64,000 nt of DNA from Megaleporinus macrocephalus (GCA_021613375.1 CM038709.1:40620656-40684655); one strand, 5' to 3'. Shown: positions 33,660 through 43,990, numbered from the stretch's first letter. A program made the numbers and translations. Notes: a model not told the origin generated them from the letters alone.

Positions 33660-33910
33660 TGATGGCTCATTCTTAGTACTGCAGTGCTGTGTTGTTCTGG
33701 TGTGAGTTTTTAAACACTGTGTCCACTCACTGTACCCTCTGTTAGGTCTTGTTGGTCCACCTTGTAACTGTAAAGTGGTCAAAGGACACTGCCCACAGAA
33801 GAGCTTAAAGCCTACCAGGTGGACCACTGTGTGCATTTCAGGCTTAATGACTTTCTCTAGAATGGAGGGCATTTCATACCAAAGCACTCGGAATGACTGT
33901 TTACATCCCA

Positions 33911-34724
33911 AGCGTTTAATTATGCAGAGATTTTGAAAAAAAATTAAACATAAAAAAAAAAATATGGGTGGAATTCCCCTTCAAGCGTGTACAGGATCAG
34001 TAGGCATTGGCTCATGTGAAGCCAGAAGCCACACTTTCAGTTTATTTTACTGATATTACAGGGTGTAGCACCACCACAGAACCGTTTGGCCACCGCTTGA
34101 TCTCATTCCGGCTTCTGTCTTCGGGCTGCGGTGGAGAATTTAAGCGTAAGCCGAGCCGCCGTGTTCGCTAACGCTGAGTTCAACCCAAAGAGGAATCTTT
34201 TTTTTTCTTTCTTTCTTTCTTTCTCCTCTCTTTTTCAAGCTCAAGTACTTGAATCGCTTTCTTCTCCGTGGGGATTGCAGTGAGGTAGCTCATTGGCGTG
34301 CAATACTAATGCATGCTCCCTCGCCCGCTCTCTCTCTCTCTCTCTTTTTTTTCCTTTCTCTCTAATTACAGGCTACAGCACACAATACCAAGCAGAGACA
34401 GACACAAGTATAGTCTCCCTCTCTAACTCACCTTGGCTTGGCGCCCTTTCCCTATTAACAATCCCCCGCACCGCTCTCCTGTCTGCATTTCTTTATACCA
34501 CTCGTACAGCCTCGCAGGTGAGCGGTAGGTGGTCTGTATTTTCTGAAGCTAACTGCTGCGCAGCCTCCAGGAACAATACCCAATTGTGAGCGGCGGACGG
34601 ATGCGGGTTGATAGCGGCTCAGGAACAGTCTTAGAGGCGAGAGCGCTCTACAATCAGATCGTCATTGTTCCGTCACTTCAGTTTGGTAACTGTAGTAGCT
34701 TTTAAATTACTATCTTTTTATTTC
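33911..34724. promoter_or_regulatory. Unique region with regulatory motifs and an exon-like segment
   Basis: CpG-containing, balanced DNA after an A-run (33942-33961). CAAGCTCAAGTACTTGAATC near 34238 contains the palindromic NK2-type CAAGTACTTG. GCGTGCAATACTAATGCATG near 34297 is AT-motif rich. (TTTC)n at 34198-34228 and (TC)n at 34328-34346 are simple repeats. Confidence 0.35.
34372..34517 (+). other. Exon-like segment with strong splice signals
   Basis: A long pyrimidine run ending CTCTAATTACAG (34360-34371) precedes it and CTCGCAG|GTGAGC follows. The 146-nt segment is open in one frame (GYSTQYQAETDTSIV at its start) and closed in the other two. No partner exon or known domain was found, so a noncoding RNA exon is as likely as a coding one, and chance is possible. 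Confidence 0.3.
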
Positions 34725-34855
34725 TCCCCATGTCTTTTCTCTTTCTCTCCTCTCATGCTCTCTCTCTCTCTCTTGCTTTCTCACCTCTTTCTCGTTCTCC
34801 TCCTTTGTCTCTGCTCTCTCTTTCTTTCTCTCCCCCTCCCCGGCCTTTCTGTTGT
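34725..34855. repeat. Polypyrimidine tract
   Basis: About 130 bases are nearly all C/T on the plus strand, with a (TC)n core at about 34758-34772. Confidence 0.85.
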
Positions 34856-35299
34856 TCTTTCAATAAGCACAAGAAACTCTGTTTGCATTAACATTGACTC
34901 CAAGTTCCTTCCTGAATCCTTAACCTCATCCAGCATCTGAAGCACAGCCGAATACAAAGAACATAGATGCAGCGCTGATAGGTCCGTGTGCAAACATAAC
35001 ATTCCTCTCGCCCACGGGAAGAACGTCAAAAACGATCATCACAAAGTCATTAAAGTGATCCAGACATGATGGGATGCAACCAGACTTGTGCAGACCATAA
35101 TGCTGGCACCTTCTGGAAGTGGCCATTGCTGAGAAGGTAGGTAGCTGGGCTCAGGGACTTGGAGACAAAAGGATTAGTAAGAGGCAATGTTCTTGTCCCT
35201 GGGAGGCCTCTGAACTGGCCATTGCATGACCTCAAATCCACAGTTGTGTGATTGAAGTTGAGTTGATGTCAACTGATGACACCATGATTAAAACCACAG
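34856..35299. other. Unique sequence, no gene
   Basis: Several overlapping minus-strand frames (63-82 codons) have no recognised domain. CACTGATGACACC-type sequence near 35273 leads into the tandem repeat that follows. Confidence 0.35.
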
Positions 35300-37190
35300 G
35301 AGATGAATGCTTTGCAACAAGCCTCCTTTAAAAGTTTGACTTTAAAATGGTCTTTCCAAAGAGTCCTGGATCGCATTGCTATCTTTCAGGGTCTCAAAGA
35401 TAAGGACCCTGGACTCTTGCAAAATTGTAACACAAGGTGCATCCTAGGCAGCTTTGTCAAGATGCTCACTTGTTCCAGAGGTCCAGGGAAATGTTGAGTA
35501 CCTAAAATAGGGGTAACCAACATCTCAGGGGTTGAAGTCCCCTCTTCAACCACATGACTTTTTAGGGTAGTCTATGGAAAACAAAGAGATTGCATTGCTA
35601 TCCTTCAGGGAACCAAAGATATGGATGCTAGAATCTTACAAATTAGTTTCACGACTAAACAGTACCCTAAACAGCCTTGTCAAGATGATCACCTGTTCCA
35701 GAGGTCTAGTTTTGAGCAGGGTAAATAAGAGTAACTCAGTTTACAGGATTAGAGGGCATTACGTCCCCTCTTCAACCACACATGGCTTTTTAGGCTAGTC
35801 TTCGGAAAACTGAACATTTATTATCTTATATGTAAAGTCTTGTAGATCAGGTGAGCAATGTTAGAACAAACTCCAGAGGGAACCGGAGATATGGACCCTG
35901 AAATCTTGCAAATTTGTGTCACAACTTGGATACACTCTAGGTGGTCTTGTTGAGATGCTCACTTGTAACAAAGGTCTAGAGAAATTTTTAGGAGCTGTAA
36001 ATTAGAGTAAAGAACTTTACAGGATTATAGAACGTTATGCCCCCCAAAGGGCCTTTGATATCCTTTAGGTTACTGGGGATAAGGACCCTGGAATCTTTCA
36101 AATTTGTGTCACAATTTGGGTGAACCCTAGCTAGCCGAGATGCTCGCAAGTGCCAGATGTTCTTAGAGACTCGGATAACTATTGAGTATCATAAATAAGG
36201 ATACTGTAAATCCTGGTGTTACAAGATTATAAGGTGTTGTGCCCCCTCTCCAACCATGCATGATGTTTTAGGTAGTCTTCAGAAACCCGAACATTCAATT
36301 TCTGATGTCTGCTGTAGTTCAGCTGAGCTATGCTAGAACAAACTCCACAGTTCAGTCCAGCATGATGTGCCCTTTTCAAAAGAGCTCTGGATTGCATTGA
36401 TATCCTTCAGGGAATTAAAGATATGAACACTAGAATCTTACAAATTTGTGTCACAACTTAGGTGCACCCTAAACAGCCTTGTCAAGATGATCACCTGTTC
36501 CAGAGGTCTAGTTTTGAGAAGTGTAAATAAGAGTAACTCAGTTTACAGGATTAAAAGACATTACATCCCCTCTTATAGAACATTATGCCCCCAAAGAGCC
36601 TTTTGATATCCTTCAGGTTATTGGGGACCCTGGAATCTTTCAAATTTCTGTCACCACTTGGGTGAACCCTAGCTTGCTGAGATGCTCGCAAGTGCCAGAG
36701 GTTCTTAGAGACTCAGAGAACTGTTGAGTATCATAAATAAGGATAATGTAAATCCTGGTGTTACAGGATTATAAGGTGTTATGCCCCCTCTCCAACCATG
36801 CATGATGTTTTAAGGTAGTCCTTGGAAACCTAAGCATTCAATTTCTGATGTCTGATATCTGCTGTACATGGGCTGAGCTTTGTAAGAACAAACTCCATAG
36901 TTCAGTCCAGCATGATGTGGCTAGATTGCAATGCTATTCTTTAGGGAATCAAAGATAAGGATGCTGGAATCTTGCACATTGGTAACAAAACCTAGGCACA
37001 GCCTTGTCGAGACATTCACCTGTGCCAAAGAACCAGAGAGCACAGCGTCATAGGGTGTTATGCTCCTTTCCAACTAGACATGACTTTTTAAGGTAGTCTA
37101 GTCTAGAGCATGATGAGCCCTTTGCAATGAGCCATAGATTGCTAACCTTCAGGTAACCAGAGGTATGGACCCTGAAGTCAGAAGGCTCCT
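35300..37190. repeat. Degenerate tandem repeat with a ~543-bp dimeric period
   Basis: ATTGCTATCCTTCAGGGAA-type landmarks occur near 35372, 35592, 36393 and 36929, and the related GATATCCTTYAGGTTA near 36056 and 36606. Spacings alternate between about 200-220 and 320-340 bp. The block GAGTATCATAAATAAGGATA through CATGATGTTTTA is present near 36185 and 36727, about 543 bp apart. Divergence is high, so the array is old. Confidence 0.8.
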
Positions 37191-37928
37191 CACCTGTTGT
37201 CCTCTTATGGGCATCCATGTTGTTAGTTTCATAATCATGTGATCAGCGACCAGTCAACATTTAGCATAAAGCATCATCGCTGAGCAGTAGAGAAGTTGAG
37301 AAGTCAACCTGTCTGTGCTGCCTCTACTCCGGACCCTGGTCCAGTGCGAGCTGGTTGGGATTTTGTCTGGTGAAAGCGGCCTTTTATCTTCATTTGCCGG
37401 CACTTAACTAAAGCCCTGGTCATATGGGAAGGTATCCTCGGTGGGAAAACCTAAGCCTGTTAAGGGGGTAAGTAGAGTGCCTGGCCTAGCATAATGGAGG
37501 CTGGGAGACCTGCAGTGGAGCAGAGTGAGGCGGGTGGCCTGCTGCACTGTCGGGTCAGGTACACCCTAAAGCTATTTTTCAGTGACTGATGAAAGTGTTC
37601 AACACCACAGTTAGCCTGAGGGGTGATTAAAAAGCAGTGCACACATGCCGGGTGCCGCAAGGTAGGTAGTGAAAAGTGCAGACACCTGTCAACAGTCGTT
37701 GTTGGTTGTGACGGTCTTACAGAGACCCCTGCTCTGTAAACAAGAGTCCAGAAAGTAAATGGTGACCCCATAGGTCATTGAACCAATAGTGGTTAGCTCA
37801 GTCCTTTTAGAGTGCAGGTCGTAGTCAACCACCAAAAAGCGGTGTTGGTAAGGAACTCAGTGGATCTCCTCACATATATTTAGGGGCAGGTGTTTCTCAA
37901 GGATGAGGTGACCTGGTCAGTGGTTGAG
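37191..37928 (-). pseudogene. Gypsy-type LTR retrotransposon pol relic (integrase end)
   Basis: A minus frame at 37460-37771 includes ITPQANCGVEHFHQSLKN (37602-37655), matching the integrase HPQ-NG-x-x-E-R-x-H/N-x-x-LK signature in degraded form. Downstream GQALYLPP matches the YG-x-x-L-x-L-P motif of the region after the integrase core. Stops and frameshifts interrupt the rest, and no LTR was located. It is a dead copy. The segments outside 37440-37790 are assigned only tentatively. Confidence 0.55.
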
Positions 37929-37972
37929 GTAGGGTTAGGGTTAGGGTTATGGGTAGGGTTAGGGTTAGGGTT
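37929..37972. repeat. Interstitial telomeric repeat (TTAGGG)n
   Basis: About seven GGGTTA units with one TTATGGGTAGGG interruption match the vertebrate telomere repeat. The tract directly precedes a long pyrimidine-rich minisatellite. Confidence 0.9.
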
Positions 37973-38419
37973 GTTGTTTTCTCTCTATCTCTCTTTTGCT
38001 CTCTTTCCTTCACTCACTCTCTTTCTCTTTTCTTCCACTCCTCTCTCTCTTCTTTCTTTTTCACTCTATTACTTTCTCTGTTTCTTGCTTTCTTTCTTTC
38101 TTTTATATTTTATCTTTCTGACCTTTTTCCCTCTAATACTCCTTCTCTCATTGGCTCTCTACTTCATCTTTCTTTCTTTCTTTCTTTTATATTTTATCTC
38201 TCTGACCTTTTTCTCTCTAATACTCCTTCTCTCATTGGCTCTCTATTTCACCTTTCTTTCTTTTTTTCTTTCTTCCTTTTATATTTTATCTCTCTGACCT
38301 TGTTCCCTCTAATAATCCTTCTCTCATTGGCTCTCTACTTCATCTTTCTTTCTTTCTTTCTTTCTTTTATCTCTCTGACCTTTTTCTCTCTAATACTCCT
38401 CTCATTGGCTCTCTACTTC

Positions 38420-38468
<49 letters not shown>

Positions 38469-38698
38469 TTATATTTTATCTCTCTGACCCTTTTCCCTTT
38501 AATACTCCTTCTCTCATTGGCTCTTTACTTCATCTTTCTTTCTTTCTTTTATATTTTATCTCTCTGGCCTTTTTCCCTCTAATACTCCTTCTTTCATTGG
38601 CTCTCTACTTCATCTTTCTTTCTTTCTTTCTTTCTTTTATATTTTTTCTCTTTGACCTTTTTTCTCTAATACTCCTTCTCTCATTGGCTCTCTACTTC

Positions 38699-38731
<33 letters not shown>

Positions 38732-38967
38732 TTATATTTTATCTTTCTGACCTTTTTCCCTCTAATACTCCTTCTCTCATTGGCTCTCTACTTCATCTTT
38801 CTTTCTTTCTTTCTTTTATATTTTATCTCTCTGACCTTTTTCTCTCTAATACTCCTTCTCTCATTGGCTCTCTATTTCACCTTTCTTTCTTTCTTTCTTT
38901 CTTCCTTTTATATTTTATCTCTCTGACCTTTTTCTCTCTAATACTCCTCTCATTGGCTCTCTACTTC

Positions 38968-39012
<45 letters not shown>

Positions 39013-39155
39013 TTATATTTTATCTCTCTGACCATTTTCCCTTTAATACTCCTTCTCTCATTGGCTCTTTACTTCATCTTTCTTTCTTTCTTTTATATTT
39101 TATCTCTCTGGCCTTTTTCCCTCTAATACTCCTTCTTTCATTGGCTCTCTACTTC

Positions 39156-39200
<45 letters not shown>

Positions 39201-39235
39201 TTTCTTTCTTTCCTTTTCCTTTTTCAGCATATAAT
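37973..39235 (+). repeat. CTTT-rich minisatellite, about 12 units of 75-110 bp
   Basis: Each unit has a (CTTT)n run of variable length, then TATATTTTATCTCTCTGACC, CTCTAATACTCC and TCATTGGCTCTCTACTTC. TCATTGGCTCT recurs about 12 times between 38150 and 39140. A three-unit block with a TTTACTTC and GGCC variant order is present at about 38400-38620 and again at about 38951-39165. Frames up to 325 codons are repeat translation. Confidence 0.93.
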
Positions 39236-39722
39236 TCACCCTCTTCTCTTTCTTTTTTTTCCTCATATTTCTTTTTTTTCTCTTTCTTATTTTGCTCTTT
39301 CTATGTATCTCTCTCTCTTCCTCTTCTCCTGAAGTTCATTACAGGCATGTACGTATTAATCTTTAACCAGACTGCCAAAAAACGAAGGCATGCGTGTGAT
39401 AGAAAAGTAAAACAGGAGAAGTAGAAAATAAGATGATTGTGTCTCTGAACATACTGCACACTAAAAGTGCTAAAGTAGGTCATCAGCTCGAAATGAGCCT
39501 CATCTAAAGAGAGTGTGCACCAAAATCTGAGCAAAAGCCCTAAAATAGGCCTGAATATTCAGAGTGCTTACGCTCTTACAGTCGCTTCCTCACACATTTT
39601 ACAGTGACTCGACACTCTGAGGCTGGAGCACAGATTACAGGCGTTAATTCAGTTACAGAAACGTATGCAGCCTAAGCGGTTCTTAAACGGAAGCAGGTCT
39701 TAAGCTCACAAATCACAGGTAC
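39236..39722. other. Unique sequence, no gene
   Basis: It is T-rich to 39330 and then balanced single-copy DNA. No domain is seen in the small minus frame at 39301-39534. Confidence 0.4.
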
Positions 39723-40210
39723 CCTACTGTGCAAAAGTCTGATTGTTGAAAAGCCTTTATCTCAGCAATAAGTGTATTTTCACCAGTAAGAACACCCTAT
39801 ATAATTAAAACAGATGTAAATAATCATACATACAATGCAAAGTAACATGAATATCTTATTGTGAGAGAAGTAGATCAGATCTTGAGCTCCAGTTTGAAGA
39901 ACAAAGTGTAGTTCCAGATTTCTCCTGGACGCCCCAGACATTGTATGAATGTGTTCAGTTCCTTCAGCAGCAATCTTGATTTAGCTTAATGAAGCACTGA
40001 GCAGTTAAAGCAGGTATTAGATTAGAACTGTAAATAATACTGGGTTGGTCCACAAGGAGCAGCTTGGAAAGGGTTAAATAAACACACTGATGTATGTAAA
40101 AGCACTACTTACACTATTAATACGATTTGAATATTTAAAATTAAGTGTTTTGCTGAGCAAAAATAGCTTTTTACATATAATAATGTCCCCCCAGTCTAAT
40201 GTAGGTGCTT
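39723..40210 (+). mobile_element. Dispersed transposon family, copy R1
   Basis: It starts near CTACTGTGCAAAAGTCTGAT. Shared blocks are CAGCAATAAGTGTATTTTCA, CTTGAGCTCCAGTTTGAAGA, ACAAAGTGTAGTTCCAGATT and CAGCAGCAATCTTGATTTAG. The same order is found at 46630 and 51815. The TGTGCAAAAGTCT end resembles the inverted ends of fish Tc1-like elements. Noncoding. Confidence 0.75.
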
Positions 40211-40245
40211 TATGTCCACGGCCTTTCATTGAAATTAATAAATAA

Positions 40246-40448
40246 TGTGACATGTCTGCCATTCCCCTGGTTGAGTGTTGGGTTTGGTTATATTTGGTAT
40301 TATGCTTTAGTTGTTTTTGTTAATCTTTAGATTTTCTTTGGCCACCTTTTGTTTCCAAAATGTCTGGACATTTGTTCATTAAATCTATTTTTTGCTATTT
40401 AAACACTGTGTGTCATTTATTTGTCACGGTTCTAAGCCGGTCGTGACA
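40246..40448 (+). repeat. Probable LTR preceding a tRNA-Pro primer site
   Basis: The right boundary is inferred from CGTGACA four bases before the primer site. The left boundary at TGTGACATGTC is a guess based on the matching TG...CA termini. A poly-A-signal-like TCATTAAATC (about 40377-40386) and a terminal TTTGTCACGGTTCTAAGCC region fit LTR structure. About 200 bp. Confidence 0.45.
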
Positions 40449-40452
40449 AATG

Positions 40453-40465
40453 TGGGGGCTCGTCC
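40453..40465 (+). promoter_or_regulatory. Primer-binding site, tRNA-Pro type
   Basis: TGGGGGCTCGTCC is the established tRNA-Pro primer-site core used by many retroelements. Beyond it the match ends (TACC rather than GGGAT). Confidence 0.65.
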
Positions 40466-40870
40466 TACCTTTTTTTTCCTCTTTTTTTGATTTATTGGGG
40501 ACATGCAGTGTTTTATTTTGGTTCTATATAATTTTGTTGGTTTAGGTTTGGTTTGATCCAGGTTTGTTGTGATTAGCCTGTGTTGTTCCTCTGGATGGCA
40601 TTTTGAGTTCTTTGGATTTGTTTGCTCTTCTTTTGGTGAGTACAGCTCTGCAGGGTGGGGTGGGTTTGTGTTGCAGTTCCCTTTAGGTTTAGTGGGATGT
40701 CCCTTTTTGGACAACCCGGTTTTCTTTAGGGGTGGATATTGGAGGATTTCTGGGTTGAGGGCCATAGTGGATGGGTTTTTGTGACTTTGGCCAGAGGACC
40801 ATACTACCATAACTTTATATAGAGGCATCTTCACTGTTTACACTTGTCTGAGAAACAAAATCATTCAGAC
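40466..40870 (+). other. Leader or internal remnant after the LTR
   Basis: T/G-rich sequence with GGTTTGGTTTGATCC phrases. Open frames on both strands (71 and 136 codons) show no gag or pol motif. No second LTR was found, so the element is incomplete. Confidence 0.35.
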
Positions 40871-41421
40871 TCAAGCACTTATTCACAAGCTCATACACTT
40901 AAACATCAAGAACTTATTTGGGGTCCAAGCGTTTTGCTGGGACTGCATCTGTAGTCGCGGGGCAGGATGAAGAAACGTGACCAGCGGGAATGAAAACACG
41001 CAGGTGCATGTTTGTGCTTTTCGGAGGACAAAAAAAAGATGGAGACGCCTGAAGGAAGCAATCTGTCGACAGGAAGAGCTTTAGAAGGTAATCGATAGTT
41101 GAGAATATAGATTGCAGAGTTCCTTTAAGCTCTCTGGAGAAGATGGACCAAATCTCTCACCATCTACTCTGCTGCGTTGTCGAGGATCAATAGCACAAAT
41201 TAAAGGATTAGCTGAGAGTTGATGGTTCGCTGTCTGTAACGTTCTTTGTAGTGCCCGTTTATTACACGCCTTGTTCTCCTGTAACTTTTTGATCAATTAG
41301 CTTCTGTAACTATTCAGCAGATCTTCTGACTGGCGTATTTATCAGACGTGCTCTGAGAGTCCAGGTGAGAGTTGTAATAATGAAGTATGTTGGCTCGGCC
41401 TGGACGCTCTGCCTACAGAGA
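40871..41421. promoter_or_regulatory. Candidate conserved noncoding region
   Basis: Unique, balanced DNA. AATCGATAGTTGAGAATATA and CACAAATTAAAGGATTAGCT (HMG/homeodomain-like) stand out between 41087 and 41210. No domain-bearing frame. Confidence 0.3.
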
Positions 41422-42448
41422 CCTATACAGAGACATCCATCCATCTATTATCTTCTGCTTTATCCCGTTAGTCAGCATCATTGGGCATAGGTGGGGTACA
41501 CCATGGACCGGTTGCCAGTCCATCGCATGGCCAATGCACACACACACACACCAACGGGCAATTTAGAGTGAGCGATCAACCTCCACCGTGCTAACCACTA
41601 CACCACCGTGCTAACCACTACACCACCGTACTAACCCCTACACCACTGTACTAACCACTACACCACTGTACTAACCACTACACCACTGTACTAACCACTA
41701 CACCACCGTACTAACCACTACACCACCTTACTAACCACTACACCACTATACTAACCACTACACCACCGTACTAACCACTACACCACCGTACTAACCACTA
41801 CACCACCTTACTAACCACTACACCACTATACTAACCACTACACCACCCTACTAACCACTACACCACCGTGCTAACCACTACGCCACCGTGCTGATCACTA
41901 CACCACCATACTGACCACTACACCACCATACTAACCACTACACCACCGTACTAACCACTACACCACTATACTAACCACTACACCACCGTGCTAACCACTA
42001 CGCCACCGTGCTGATCACTACACCACCGTACTAACCACTACACCACCATACTAACCACTACACCACTATACTAACCACTACACCACCCTACTAACCACTA
42101 CACCACCGTGCTAACCACTACGCCACCGTGCTGATCACTACACCACCGTACTAACCACTACACCACTATACTAACCACTACACCACCCTACTAACCACTA
42201 CACCACCGTGCTAACCACTACGCCACCGTGCTGATCACTACACCACCATACTGACCACTACACCACCGTACTAACCACTAAACCACCGCACTATCCACTA
42301 CACCACCGTACTAACCACTACACCACCATACTAACCACTACACCACCATACTAACCACTACACCACCATACTAACCACTACACCACCATACTAACTACTA
42401 CACCACCGTGCTGATCACTACACCACCGTGACGCCTATAGAGATACAT
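41422..42448 (-). mobile_element. SINE, minus strand, with an internally amplified head
   Basis: The tail and body (41437-41580) match the SINE at 17119 in reverse: CCATCCATCTATTATC, TTCTGCTTTATCCCGTTAG, CACCATGGACC, CCAGTCCATCGCATGGCC. About 125 bp that should hold the B-box are absent. The rest is a 20-bp array of the tRNA-like head. CCTATACAGAGACAT (41422-41436) and CCTATAGAGATACAT (42434-42448) are probable target duplications that bracket the whole structure, so the array arose inside the inserted SINE. Confidence 0.85.
41582..42430 (-). repeat. 20-bp satellite derived from a SINE A-box, about 42 units
   Basis: The minus-strand unit is GTGGTGTAGTGGTTAGTACG. The SINE head sequence GTGGTGTAGTGGTTAGCACG survives in several units. 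Each unit contains TGGTGTAGTGG, fitting the pol III A-box TRGYNNARNGG. A two-unit variant (CTAACCACTACGCCACCGTG followed by CTGATCACTA on the plus strand) recurs at about 41866, 41986, 42106 and 42206, revealing 100-120-bp higher-order units. Confidence 0.95.
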
Positions 42449-42889
42449 ATTTTACACTAATATGACGTCAGTTATTAGTTGTTACTGGTCTGATAGGTCA
42501 ATTGTTGTAAGGTGCTGCTTTACTCACTGTGATAAGGAAGAACCTTTCAGTGCCTATATACCTTGAATGCAGTACTGAGATCTAATACCGACCAATACCA
42601 ATACCAAACAATGCCTCTCTACATAGACACACACACAATGGTTCCTTTTTTCCACTTCTCCACTACTATTAATACTACCTGTGATCTGTTTTCTTACTGT
42701 GTTGGTTATGTTGTGTTGGTCTTTTATTTATTTGTTTTTTGTTTTTTTTTGTTTGTTGCTTATTAGTTTTATTTTTATTTTCTTTCATGTTTTTTTATGT
42801 ATGTTTACATGTCCTCTCTCAAGCGTATACATTGTAAATAAAAGAGTCTAATAAGTCATCGAAAGGTCCTCCAGTTGCATTTATGACAG
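42449..42889. other. AT-rich sequence, no gene
   Basis: TACCRACCAATACCAATACC at about 42586 and a T-rich stretch at 42720-42800. Nothing else is recognisable. Confidence 0.4.
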
Positions 42890-43990
42890 TACATGAATAC
42901 ATAGTTATAAAGCGTATATAGGCTTTTGTCTATGTACAATCATTAACGTTATAAAATTTGCTACATCAATACAGAGTCACACACTGGAAACACAGCACTT
43001 TAACCAAAAGCCGTTTCACTGAACACAGCTGCTCAGCACTCTCCCCACTTCCTTATGTTTCGGAACATCTACCACCCTGGTTAATTGGCATTCCTTGTGT
43101 CCTCAGAGCCCGATCTCGTTCCCTATGCATATGGATTTGTACGCAAAACTAAACACTCGAATGCGTACTCAGCTGTGTACACGTTACGCCACTATCAAAT
43201 ATATGTAAAAACTAAAATACTAAGTCCCTACAGAAGTGCCCCCTAGGCTATATTTAGGTGTCCAAATTGGTTGCAGTGTCTATACAGTCGCATTGGTGAT
43301 GTTGCTATCCAATGTGAGCATGAATGCAGGACCATTGATATCAAGTTTTTGGAGTAAAGATTGTTTAAGGGAGGGTCTTAGTTAGGGTACTACATCTCAT
43401 ACAGCCTTATCTATGAAAGCTAATTTATTGAAGTGAAAGTGAGCACCCCCCCACAGCTGTTGGACTTTGTGTACTTCCACCTGAGCCTCTGGAAACGGAA
43501 ACACAGCACTTAAACAATCTTTGCTTCAAAAACTTGATGAGTTTGATCACTTTGGACACCTAAATATAGCCATAGGGTCATTTTTGTTGGGGCTCGACAA
43601 GTATTTGGGGCTCGATAAGTACTCTGCGTGTGCATGAGTACGTATTCCAGTGTTTAGTTTTGCATATGAATCCATACGCATAGGGATCGGGTTGTGTCTA
43701 GAAGCTTGGCGTGTTGTCACTCTGCATGGCAATGCTTACTAAGCCAACATAAACCACTCTGCATAGTCTGAGCAGAGTCCCTGGGGTGCATGGGGGCACA
43801 ATGCTTCTACAACCTTTGCAGTCTTTCCATAGCAAAGGTTTTCAAATCTTTACCATCCCAGCAAATATACATCCTCTGCTAGCCACACCCCAGTCCCTAC
43901 TCAAGTCTGCATAATTAGGCAATACTGAGGGACTCTGAGTGAGTGTGGCCATGCTTCCATTAGCACCATGAAACTCGACAGTCTATTGAT
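42890..43990. mobile_element. Foldback-type element, copy U1
   Basis: Arms at about 43097-43373 and 43505-43707 are inverted copies of each other. TATCAAGTTTTTGGAGTAAAG pairs with its counterpart CTTTGCTTCAAAAACTTGATG (about 85 percent). CTATATTTAGGTGTCC pairs exactly with GGACACCTAAATATAG. AAAACTAAACACTCGAATGC pairs with GTATTCCAGTGTTTAGTTTT. The 43740-43990 part (CTGCATAGTCTGAGCAGAGT, GGGGTGCATGGGGGCACAAT) is repeated near 46020. Noncoding. Confidence 0.75.

Larger units (their letters stand above)
32335..33910 (+). mobile_element. Widespread fish dispersed repeat, split by an insertion
   Basis: The left part (to 32458) has ATAGGAGCACTTTGTAGTTC, CAATGGTCAGGACCCCACAG and AGCAGGTATTATTTGAGTGG. 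The right part (from 33660) has GGCTCATTCTTAGTACTGCA, GTGTCCACTCACTGTACC and TTGGTCCACCTTGTAACTG. I recognise this order as one repeat common in ostariophysan fish. The intervening 1.2 kb is a separate element. Confidence 0.65.

Noticed and set aside
37949..38926. A 325-codon hydrophobic frame
   Set aside because: It is translation of the CTTT-rich minisatellite, with the same residues in each repeat unit.
41582..42430. A CRISPR array, suggested by regular 20-bp repeats
   Set aside because: There are no distinct spacers. The units are head-to-tail copies of a SINE segment in a eukaryotic genome.
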